Of a stretch of DNA of 40,343 nucleotides, positions 21,567-30,232 are shown one piece after another. Source of the DNA: Saksenaea vasiformis B4078 (taxonomy: Eukaryota > Mucoromycota > Mucoromycetes > Mucorales > Saksenaeaceae); NCBI GenBank assembly GCA_000697055.1, contig JNDT01001566.1:1-40343 (forward strand), in the 5' to 3' direction. The notes under the pieces were generated by a model, which was not told the origin of the DNA, did not search any database, and worked only from the letters and a program-made list of their open reading frames with translations. The stretch's first letter is position 1, and each line of letters begins with the position of its first letter. A program made the translations under genes and the position numbers.

Positions 21567-21704
21567 AATAAATTTTGCGTCCGCTGGAGAGACCAAGTTC
21601 GCGTAAGTTGGTTAATATTCTGATGTAAAATTGACGTACTAATGACCGCATATTCAAATTCTTCTTTAGCGCAAACTTGGCTCGTCAGAGGCGCAAGATT
21701 TATT
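21567..21704. repeat. Foldback (MITE-like) within element copy 1
   Basis: Arm 21567-21606 (AATAAATTTTGCG...) is an imperfect inverted repeat of 21666-21704 (...CGCAAGATTTATT), about 40 bp each around a ~59-bp AT-rich centre. The structure recurs in copy 2 at 32346-32482. The arms carry the conserved GAGACCAAGTT / AACTTGGCTC core. Confidence 0.75.
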
Positions 21705-22083
21705 TAGTGTAGCGTAAAAGATGATTCAATAAACAGTATCAATCGACAAAGCATCAATAAATAATGGCATAATTAAGTTTCATCCATGCTTTTCTTGATG
21801 CGATACGCATGCAAGACAGACAACTTTTAATTCGTTCAAGGAACAGAGGACGCGCACATACTGAATAGACAGTACCAGCATTGATCTATGTGCTGTTATG
21901 CTACTTTATTCCACACAAACCAATGTATCTTTTCCAATTACAAGATAATATCCCTGCGATAAAATAATATCTATTGTAAGCGGAAGAGCAACGGCAAACA
22001 CCAATTGCGTGTAACCTACCAGCAAAATCTACGTGAGGTTACACCAGGCGGACCCGCTTCCGTCCAAATCGGATGGGGGTAAA

Positions 22084-22143
22084 TTGGAGGTACCCCCACT
22101 GGAGTGTTACCTCCAGCGCTACCTTTTATGGGGGTACCTCCAA
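22084..22143. repeat. Nested inverted repeat (cruciform-capable)
   Basis: Perfect 14-bp arms TTGGAGGTACCCCC (22084-22097) and its reverse complement (22130-22143). Inside, a second perfect 6-bp stem CTGGAG / CTCCAG (22099-22104, 22111-22116) has a 6-nt loop. Confidence 0.85.
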
Positions 22144-22448
22144 AATATCGGCACCCAGGGAGGAGGGTAGATTGTTCAAAGGATACCGGGTCAAGGACAA
22201 CCGATGGGGTGTTCAGACGTTGGTGCGCTGCTAGGCATTGTATCGCATGGCGACGGCTAAGGTTCGTGTTGGTGGAGCAGTTGCGACGTATCCAAGGTTT
22301 TCCACTGGGCATCCAACCCAGCCTCCAGCGGATACAGAGGCTTCGTACGTTTTTACTCATCGGGATGTAGAGGATGGGGTCCGTCTCTATCTGGGGCCGG
22401 CATCCAGAAAGCAACACAGCGTCGGGGCCAGTGCAGAGAGCGAGCAGA

Positions 22449-22476
22449 GCGTAAAACCCCATTCAATAAACAGTAT
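22449..22476 (+). repeat. Orphan copy of the 1-kb element terminus
   Basis: AGCGTAAAA, four variable bases, then ATTCAATAAACAGTAT, matching the end of element copy 1 at 21712-21739 except for the four-base spacer. The sequence before it is unrelated to the element, so two different repeats may share one 3' terminus. Confidence 0.6.
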
Positions 22477-23215
22477 GAAGACATTTCCTTCTAAGGACTG
22501 TGTGTTGGCTTGGATAAAAGGAAACAGAGCGTATGGTGAACGGCAGGGGCAGAAAAAAACAATTAAGCCGTCACGATACAGGTTCAATTTCTCTGCAGGT
22601 GAAGCGACAGGAAGGCATACTGGCTTGTGACTGATGACACGTTTACTTCCGCATATGCATCAAGCTCCATCGGAGAATCGAGTGAAAATAAGGGATACAA
22701 TTTCATGCAGATGGAGACGTTTGTGCGTCCTTTCCGGATTTCACGTGTAAATGATCGACCATGTAACCAGAAACCCATCAATCTCGTCAAGGTTATCTCC
22801 TACATATACAGCATTTCGCGATCCTGTCAGCAACTGTGCAGATGAATTATGGAATTGCTACAGTTTTTCTTCTCACGACGTCATGTGTGGTACTAAGCTA
22901 ACCCCGCTTCAACAGTGAATAATTCAATTTCCAACACAACGCTTTTTGTTGTGATGATAGTGCCATCACATGAAAAGAAAGAACAGTAACGATAAGGAAT
23001 GGTCAACAATAAGAATATTTTTTCGTAAGCACACTCTTTTTCTCACTTTTTACGGTTTCTGGCAAGTGTCATACATACTGCACCTTATAATTGTAATTGC
23101 TGATCTTTAACTCTTTATTACTACGCATTTGAGGTTTCATTCTTTTCTTTCCTTTTTCTATTTTTGGGACAAAAGGAACACAGGGGAAAGAATGAAACCA
23201 AGAAATTCGTACCGG

Positions 23216-23597
23216 AAAACTTGCCAAGCCTTATGAAAGCACGCGGAGGAGTACAAAGGCATGGTATGGTCCCCTACTTATGCTTGCGTATGCTGAAGAG
23301 TGCTTTGCTGAAAAGCTGCCAAAACACACGAAAGTGCATGAAGGCGTACAAAGGCATGGTTCCTACCCTATGCTTGCGTATGCTGAAGAGTACTTTGCCG
23401 GGAATCCTGCCAAACCACGCGAAAGCGCGCGGAGGCGTACAAAAGCATGGCTCTCAGACTTGTTTGCGTGCCGCTTAAGAGTGCTTCACTGGAAGCCTGC
23501 CAAAAATGCATGAAAGTGTTCAGAGACATGCAAAAGCGTGGTTCCTACCCTATGCTTGCATAATGCTTATGATGCTTGACAAGTATTTTCCCGAAGC
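23216..23597 (+). repeat. ~90-bp minisatellite, four units
   Basis: A motif like TATGCTTGCGTATGCTGAAG starts near 23279, 23369, 23459 and 23551, giving periods of 90, 90 and 92 bp. Units share GxAAGCxxGCGGAGGxGTACAAA upstream of it. The later units are more diverged. Confidence 0.8.
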
Positions 23598-23688
23598 TCA
23601 CGAGACTTCTACCAGTTCCAGAAAGAAGTCGGCAGGAAGCCTAATAAAGATGCCCACAGAAGCACATACACAAAAAATCCATATACAA

Positions 23689-23796
23689 GAATCCAAGCAC
23701 AAAGGATACACACTAGAATCCAAACATAAAGGATACACACAAGAATCCAAACACAAAGGATACACACAAGAATCCAAACATAAAGGATACATACGA
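23689..23796 (+). repeat. 27-bp tandem repeat, four units
   Basis: Units start at 23689, 23716, 23743 and 23770, each beginning GAATCCAA and containing AAAGGATACA. Differences are single substitutions. Confidence 0.9.
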
Positions 23797-23853
23797 GTCC
23801 ACAAAGAAGGAACCCACACACAAAAAGCCTACACACAAAAGCCCCACACAAAA

Positions 23854-23928
23854 GAAGTCCATACAAAAGAAGTCCATACAAAAGAAGTCCATACAAAAGA
23901 AGTCCATACAAAAGAAGTCCATGCACAA
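23854..23928 (+). repeat. 15-bp tandem repeat, five units
   Basis: GAAGTCCATACAAAA starts at 23854, 23869, 23884, 23899 and 23914. The first four units are identical and the last diverges near its end. Looser arrays follow: GGGCTACAAACAAGAACTA-like units at about 24005-24105 and GGCAGGTTCAAAC-like units at 24235-24285. Confidence 0.9.
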
Positions 23929-24638
23929 GGAACATACAAACAAAAACAAACACACAGAAGAATCCATGTAAAGAAGTTCACAAATCAAATACCTACATAC
24001 AAGGGCTACATACACGAACTACAAACAAGAACTATATACAAAGGGCTACAAACAAGAACTACACATGCAAAGGGCTACAAACAAAAACTATACCTACAAG
24101 AAACAAACAACAAGGAACAGAAAACGCGTACAAGACAAGGACTACAAACAAAAGCGCATATCATATAAGGACTACAAGTACAAGAATAGCAAAAAAATGT
24201 ACAAGCGATGATTGCAAAAGGTGAGCTTCAGATGGCAGGTCCAAACGGCAGTTCCAAGTGGCAGGTTCAAACGGCAAGTTCAAGAGATGGGAGAATTCAA
24301 GAGGCATCAGCGTTGTTATGTCTCTTTCTATGTATTTGGTTTAGCTTAATAGAACCTTCTGTTTAATCAACAAAAAGAATTCTTCCTATACTTCTGGAAT
24401 ATAAACATTAAATCATTCAAATCCACAGCAACATTCATATCATTCATGTCAATAAGCTGTAGTTCACGCAGACAGGATCAGCAGTCTCTTGATAACAACC
24501 CAGTAAAATGTCCAGTTTCTTATCTGCGAATAACATAATGGTGTATCACCGGCGAAAGAATAGATAAAGGTGACAACGTAACACAAAATGTTTCTTTGAT
24601 TTACTGACTGGCCGTATTATCACATTTAAAAATGTCAC

Positions 24639-25279
24639 TTATACACCGTGCATATGCATGTTGTGCAAAAGAGTACCACTGAGATGTATTGTTGGGCGGG
24701 ACAATATTTCGTTTCTCCCCTGAGTGCCTGTAATCGTACGTCGATTAGTGGGAGCAATTGTAGATGCTGACGTAAGTTCCTGTGGAGCAAATAGGTTATA
24801 GTTATGATAGCGACACATCCTCGTTGGGACATACATAGAGGAATAACTCGGTGTACGGATGAACGTCGTGGAACTGTGAAACAGGAGCTATAGACACAGT
24901 GAAGACAGTTCGGCGGACCATACAACCTAACAACTGGAAAACAAATCGAAGCAGAACCCAGTGTTAATTGATCGAATTGCAGACAAGGATAGATACAATA
25001 TAGAATAACATTTGTCCCCCACGTATGGAAACGTCCTGCTACGGTGAAGTGTTTCCATCGCTGAATAAGGGCTTCTTCCTCTCTGAGAGAGGCAACATGA
25101 AAAATATACGATAATGTAAAAATCGATGTCGAGCCGATGCAGAAGGTACTGTATCCCCAGCGCAAAATCCTAGTTTTACTTTTCGCACCCATTGGCTGTA
25201 AGATAGCAATGATATTCACCGCACTGTACTCAATCATAGCGATGAGTTCCACCTTAATGTTCATAAAGTAGTGTCCCAT
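24639..25279 (-). pseudogene. Membrane-protein-like ORF, probably a 5'-truncated fragment
   Basis: The first 80 codons from 25279 look real: two hydrophobic segments (IAMIEYSAVNIIAIL and YSTFCIGSTSIFTLSYIF) separated by a basic loop, then a charged helix. Further down, a GTATGT...CCACAG intron in another frame would join PYTELFLY to ELTSASTIAPTNRRTI and end at 24639, as in the cytoplasmic tail of a multi-span membrane protein. The upstream junction is unresolved. The frame begins only 14 bp after the PPCDC stop on the same strand, so there is no room for a promoter or missing upstream exons. I read it as a fragment; it could instead be read-through 3' sequence. Confidence 0.35.
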
Positions 25280-25293
25280 GCATTTATTCGTTT

Positions 25294-26148
25294 TTATAGT
25301 AAATCTCTCTCGGAGAGCTGTACTGGTTTCATGTGTTCCTCAAGCATTGCCATTGCCTGGGAGACAATCGTCTCAGGTTCCGCCATTGCCCCGATTCCTG
25401 AAGGCCAAAAAATCAATCTTCGCTATAATAATCACTTCTCTTTATACCTGTATCACCGCAAGCCAGTGTCTTACTAATCGGTGAAATGATCTTGAACTGA
25501 AGTGTATCTTGAAGAATGCCAAGGTGATTGGCTGTGAAGGGATGATTCCACATGTTCGTGTTCATTGCAGGGCATACCATGACCGGTTTCCGTGGATCCC
25601 AAGCTCGTAAAACGCATGTCTATAGTACAAAGGTGATTTACTTGTTTTTTTCATTTCACCTGTCCACTTTACCAGTAAATTGTCACATAAACCGTTAGCT
25701 ATCTTTGCTAACGTGTTGGCATCTAAGGGAGCAATCACCATAATGTCTGCCCAGTTCCGCAGCTGTTAAGCAGTAAGCAAAGTCAAACGGAAGAAAGATG
25801 CTTCCTCTTCACCTCAATATGCAGGACAGGATCTGTCTTTTTCTTCCACATCTTATTGAAAACTGTGTGAGAAACAGCATTGCTTTCGGCCAATGAGAGG
25901 CTTCACCTTCCACTCCTCCTCATCTGTATGTATCTTCGCATCAACAAGAGCATCGTCGAAAAAACAGCCAGCTGCCTCGGTACGGACTATTTTGACATTG
26001 ACATCGTACTGAAGAGAAACAGAAATGAATTAAACATTGGAATGTGTCATTCCACAAAGCAACCTACTTGTTTGAATAATCGAGCAATGTCAGGAATCTT
26101 GATACTAGCTACGCTTCCTGTGGCACCAACAAGTACGTTTTTTGTCAT
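25294..26148 (-). CDS. PPCDC: Phosphopantothenoylcysteine decarboxylase, 6 exons (195 aa)
   Basis: Exons (minus): 26148-26068, 26008-25907, 25851-25813, 25762-25673, 25619-25448, 25397-25294; they total 588 nt and all phases agree. The enzyme is an FMN flavoprotein that decarboxylates 4'-phosphopantothenoylcysteine to 4'-phosphopantetheine, the third step from pantothenate to CoA. Visible motifs are VLVGATGSVASIK (FMN phosphate loop), DPVLHIELRNWAD with the active-site His near residue 72, IAPLDANTLAKIANGLCDNLL, CPAMNTNMW with the substrate Asn near 124, and ACGDTGIGAMAEP with the catalytic Cys near 158. All three key residues are present, unlike the split Hal3/Vhs3/Cab3 proteins of yeast, so a homomeric, animal/plant-type enzyme is likely. 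The frame extends 38 codons upstream of 26148 to another ATG; the start used matches family length. Confidence 0.93.
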
Positions 26149-26697
26149 CGTTGTTAGGTTTTGCAGTATACTTGCGCTGCTTGAAAACCAGTCAGTCGCG
26201 ATACGAAGCGTCCCTTGCGTAATGCGGGCTTTAATTAGTCGTTGCCTGCATTTTTCTACCAATGGCCGGTTGTAGCACGTTGATCGTCTCTCAGTGCTAC
26301 AGCTTTTTCGGTGAACCTGACAGCGATAGGCCTGTTACCAAAAAAGAAAACACCCCTAGGTTGGGCGCGGATATAGCCCGATATTCTTGTATATAGTTAC
26401 AACTCTAAAAGACTATTAAACTCCGTTTCTTGAAACATTCTCTTTTCAGACATGATTAATGAAGTGCATCGCACTAGCACTTATCCATCCTATGCTGCGG
26501 TGAGATGTCAAATATGACGGCCCGTTAGCAATGATGGCATGGTAGAGCTGTTTCCAAGGTACTCCAGTCTTTGTTTCTTTCTCACATGACGTCCAAGTCG
26601 TCTTTTCCTGGCCTAAACGTATCTACATGCTGACTATGTAACCATTTATAAGCAGCTCACCACCAAGATCCTGGTTGCTTATAAGCAGGATGGTAAC
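26149..26697. other. Upstream flank of PPCDC
   Basis: Holds the presumed PPCDC promoter. A plus-strand ATG at 26452 followed by GTGAG could start a gene, but no continuation is convincing. An imperfect hairpin (TATAAGCA / TGCTTATA) lies near 26647-26683. Confidence 0.35.
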
Positions 26698-27073
26698 TCA
26701 GCTCTTATAATCAGATATAGTGTGTAGCCTTGACTTGCGTTCATCAGCATCTCGTGTAAGATTCTTAAGATTGCTGTATAACTGAGGAGAACGTGCCAAG
26801 ACATCGCTCATTGACTTGTCAAAGCAGAGCATGTATCACTTCCTAGACCATCAAAAATGGATCCAAGATGCCTTTTTTGAATTTTGTGTATCAAACGTCA
26901 GCCCTTGAAATTATAGAAACTGGGATCAGATGGAAGGAACTTGTGTTTCCAAACATGTAGCACATGGTTTGGTCTCTTCGTTCATCCACCATTGCAAAGG
27001 TTCGTGAAAACTTATTCGGGAAACATCCTGAAACCGTCATTTGTGTCTGCATAAACCCCGAAATGCCGTTCAT
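26698..27073 (-). pseudogene. Decayed coding fragments, unrecognised
   Basis: The minus frame from 27073 contains FSRTFAMVDERRDQTMCYMF and then a stop. A second frame, entering after 26835, reads FDKSMSDVLARSPQLYSNLK, then a charged stretch ending at TGA 26698-26700. Content looks like eroded coding sequence, but no family is identified. A segment in the decayed plus-strand region near 8580 also begins FDKxxS, which may hint at a shared family. Confidence 0.3.
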
Positions 27074-27594
27074 ATAGTATGAAGGTAGAACAGAACAAAG
27101 CTAAGAGACATCCTGAGAGAAAAGTTGCGTTTCAAACGCATTGGTAATGAATTTACTATTTCGACTGTTTCTTGTGTAGAAGAAGTGGCTTTTATTTTTA
27201 AGGGTGGCTGGCCCTTTCATTTTAGGGTTTCAGTTTGTATATAGACATCTTTGTCATACGCTCAGATAACATACACACTCAGCAGCACTCCGTCAGTCCG
27301 GTTAATTGGACATTAATTTTCAAGAGGCTCTTAGATGTTGTTTGTAGGATAAACGCCTTGACCAACACTCGCACACACCACCGCCTCCATAGATATTCAG
27401 CAGTGAACGAATGTTTCCCTAATGGATACCAGCCAATTTTATGTGTGCTGCAGCATTTCAAAAGAAGAGTTTACCAGGTAATCTGTATTCCCACGCTTTT
27501 CCCATGTATGTTATAGAGCAATCTTGTGGTACATGAAACCTGCGATCACCATCAAAGTGCACAGGGCCTTTTTTTTTTGGACTCCTGCATTTTA

Positions 27595-27831
27595 CTAATT
27601 ATTCAAAGTCCGCGATGATCGCCCACGTTTGCTGTCGGAGTTTTCCATCAATGTTGTTGTGTGCCATCTGCGGCGTAAACTGGTCGTGTCCAGACGTTCT
27701 GGAATTCTACTCTCGCAGATGAATTTGGAATATCCGTACGCTCTTAGTACTTGCTGTTTGTAGTTAATAGAGGCTAACGTTCCTGAAGGATCTATGTATT
27801 GTTCAACAACCTCCGCGCCATTAAAGATCAG
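27595..27831 (-). pseudogene. Isolated C-terminal coding fragment, unrecognised
   Basis: 78 codons without interruption end in TAG, preceded by an acceptor-like AATAG. The text is coding-like: EVVEQYIDPSGTLASINY, AYGYSKFICESRIPERL, a serine/arginine-rich region and a basic nuclear-signal-like end (SKRGRSSR). Directly after the stop another frame begins ATGCAGGAG and reads GPVHFDGDRRFHVPQDC. The block sits only 67 bp downstream of the DIT1-type gene on the same strand, leaving no space for its own upstream exons. It is therefore probably a truncated relic. Confidence 0.4.
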
Positions 27832-27898
27832 CTATTTGTTCATCATATTCAGCTAATCATTTATTTTATCATGCATATAGCAAATGGATTTGTACAAG

Positions 27899-29220
27899 TT
27901 AAGCTGATGCTACATGAGAAGCCATATCTAAGCTATCAGTTGTGATTTGACGATATGCCCAAGGTCGGTTGAATTCCTTATGATTGTATAATTCGAGGTG
28001 ACCCTCGCTGACCAACTTGTCGGCGACAGAGCGCTTAACGAACCAAGTTTCGTTGTTGGCAAGTTCAACTGCCACTGAATGCCATGGGGTAGGTCCGCCG
28101 TGGTTGGGGGCGATCTGGACAGGATACTTCGGACCAGAGCTGTCGTAAGAATGGATCGAAAGACGAAGGTGGTCAGGATAATAATGTTCACATAGGCGCG
28201 AGAAGGCAACATTTCGCTGAATCATACGATCTGCGGTTTCCCTGCAGACTTTCTTGATCTGGGTTTTGCTCATATTATCTGGCCAGACACGGTCCTCCAT
28301 CAGATACCGGACAAAGCCAACCTTGACCAATGAGTTGCCCTCCTTTTCGTTCTTGAATGCTTCCATGAGACCTGCTCGGCGTTGATCGTGTTCGGACGCT
28401 TGATGAATTTCCTGCACCTCACCGTTGGTAAGATGATCATCGAGCGAGCGGTAGACAATGTTTTCTAGACGGGACTTGAACATCACATTTTGCAAGAAGT
28501 CGTTGTATTCCGTCACCAAATGGTCTGGAACACCCACTAAATCGGCAAACACACGACCATCGCTGACGATCGTGAGCTGCGCACCAGGATCGTAGTACTT
28601 GCGCACATCTTCACAGAAGTTGTTCATCTTCGACAACGCAATCTCTTCTGTACGGTCGGGAAGCTCGCCAAGGACCTTGGTACGGGGGTTAGGAGACTTG
28701 CAAGGGAAAGCCGGGAGAACCATGCGGATTGGCTCAGCGGCGCAGATATACTTGTGGATCTTTTCAGCGAATCCATACCGACCATGCTCCATGAATCTGT
28801 CGAGAGCAGGGTCGCGGTAATGATATCGTAAAGCCTTGTCAAAGTGCTCAATGAATCGTGAGATAATGGGTGCACATTCGCAAGGCGTAGGACAGGCTAG
28901 ATCCTTGGTAACAAAGGTGGACAGTTTTTCATCTACTTGATATGACTCGGTCTTGCTAAAAGAGCTTGAAGAGGAAGATGAAGAGAGAGGAGTTCCAGGC
29001 GTGCTAATTGGTGAAAGATGATGGTTTTCATTGATCAGTTGCTTGCTCAGCAAATCTGCAATGTTCTGAACAGCGGCATCTAGTTTGTCATTTATCATTA
29101 GACTTCTTGTTTACGTATATTCTTCCATTCTATTATACCTTGTGATTTGCTGTTTTGTTGAACGGCCAGTTGGGCTAGAATGCTTTCAGTGGTGGTGTCG
29201 TTAGCAGCAGGAGAAACCAT
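27899..29220 (-). CDS. DIT1/PvcA-family isocyanide synthase, 2 exons (412 aa)
   Basis: Exon 1 is 29220-29139 and exon 2 is 29055-27899, with an 83-nt GTATAA...TTGCAG intron; the sum is 1239 nt. A one-exon version starting at 29098 is also possible. Family members convert an amino acid (often Tyr or Trp) to an isonitrile or N-formyl product; yeast Dit1 makes the N-formyl-tyrosine used in spore-wall dityrosine. Seen here: a Ser-rich N-terminal linker, DLACPTPCECAP, then the hallmark LPAFPCKSPN (about 141-150), KVLGELPDRTEEIAL, YDPGAQLTIVSDGRVFADLVG (about 183-202) and, near the C-terminus, RLSIHSYDSSGPKYPVQ with TPWHSV. All look intact and the length fits. No DIT2-type P450 or other tailoring gene lies next to it, so the product cannot be predicted. 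Confidence 0.88.
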
Positions 29221-29279
29221 GATTGTGATAAGAGAGAGAGAAGATGTTTAACCTGGCTGCTAGAGACAAAACTGGCCTG

Positions 29280-29287
29280 TATTTATA
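29280..29287 (-). promoter_or_regulatory. TATA box of the isocyanide synthase gene
   Basis: TATAAATA on the minus strand, 60-67 bases upstream of the ATG at 29220. Its location favours the upstream start and hence the two-exon model. Confidence 0.5.
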
Positions 29288-30232
29288 ACCATGTCATCGT
29301 CACCTCTTGCGCAGCTAAAATAACGCAACCTGTTCCACAGCCCAGGCTGTGCATCATCACTCCGTTGATTTCTCGCTCCGTTGGAGCGGAGTCCTCTTCT
29401 CCTCTCTACCTTCCCTACTTCATTGTAGGAGCCAGAAAATAAAAAAAAATTTAAGTCTATTGCGACTCAGCCGCGATCTCAATAAGTGAGTTCCGCAAAT
29501 CAGTTAAAGTTGTTTCCCCTTCCGCGTTGTACCCCCACCTAAGCTCTAAATGTGATCGCCACTTCATTTCTTTTCATACAACATAAAAAAAGTAGGTTCT
29601 ACAGGCCACAAGAGTCAAAACGACTAAGCCTCCCCGTTTTTTTTTGTTCTCGAACGTTATTTAATACCTTTGTCTTACGCATCTTCCCTTTTAGACATTC
29701 TAGTTGCATTTTATTGTTTTCCATGCAATGAAATGAAGTTAATAATAGAAAAATAAGCAATGCACCTAGACCAACAATTTTAACATGATTCGCTGTAAAT
29801 AACGTCGATTGCGTTTGATAATGGGGATACCTTCTTTATCTTCTTATCTCATCTGACATCGTCGTCAGCTAGACTGGCAAAAATAAGCCTGGGCCAGACG
29901 GCACCCGGACTAAGAAATGGATATGTCTGACACACACGCGCGCTATCTGATTCTTAATAATGTTTGCCTTTCCAGGACAGCTACACTGGTACAAACATTG
30001 CCCCATGAACATTGGCGCTCCCCAAAACCATAAAAAAAAAGATTTGGCTGGCGTAGCGCGCTCTTAAGGTTTTGATCGTGGACTTCCTTTTTTTTTTAGA
30101 AAAAAAGATTAAAGTTTGTGTTGTAGAAACCGGGAAACAAAAAGCTGACTAACCATGTAGAATACTAGTATATTGTGTTGTAAAAAAAATAGAATCAAAC
30201 AATAAATGATAATGGTTGACTACACCACTAGG
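29288..30232. other. Spacer upstream of the isocyanide synthase
   Basis: Long regulatory-sized gap between two minus-strand genes. It contains an inverted motif CTCCGTTGGAGCGGAG near 29378 and several A/T runs. No open frame is supported. It holds the promoter of the DIT1-type gene and the 3' UTR of the next one. Confidence 0.5.

Larger units (their letters stand above)
20763..21739 (+). mobile_element. Dispersed ~1-kb repeat element, copy 1 (plus orientation)
   Basis: This segment is closely similar along its whole length, with small indels, to the reverse complement of 32311-33299. From left to right: a degenerate tandem array, an AT-rich joint, a conserved middle with CCCCAGTACGGATGTCAACT, a GC-rich block, a GGGGGTAAGT motif, a foldback (21567-21704) and the terminus ATTCAATAAACAGTAT. 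Both copies keep splice-like signals (GGGGGTAAGT, GTAAGTTG and TTCTTTAG) but neither keeps a shared open frame, so it is probably non-autonomous or an expressed non-coding element. It has no transposase. Confidence 0.8.
21740..23215. other. Repeat-associated spacer with a GC-rich island
   Basis: 21740-22015 is AT-rich. 22020-22450 is markedly GC-richer, holds the inverted repeat at 22084-22143, and ends with a copy of the 1-kb element's terminus (22449-22476). The frames in it (148 codons minus, 130 codons plus) overlap and show no domain. 22480-23215 has no supported gene. Confidence 0.5.
23506..24168 (+). other. Open frame of 220 codons made of tandem repeats
   Basis: The frame is opened largely by A/C-rich tandem repeats and reads as Lys/His/Thr/Gln-rich peptide repeats (ESKHKGYTQ four times, HTKEV five times). 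The unit lengths (27 and 15 bp) are multiples of three, so the frame survives through the arrays. Long frames are open on the opposite strand too, which weakens the case for a protein. There is no signal peptide and no known domain. It could equally be non-coding satellite. Confidence 0.25.

Noticed and set aside
22020..22460. GC-rich block considered as an rRNA or structured RNA gene
   Set aside because: No rRNA core motif is visible, and the block ends in a repeat terminus; treated as a repeat island.
23689..23928. Regularly spaced short repeats reminiscent of a CRISPR array
   Set aside because: Units are directly adjacent with no unique spacers, and the genome is eukaryotic; these are minisatellites.
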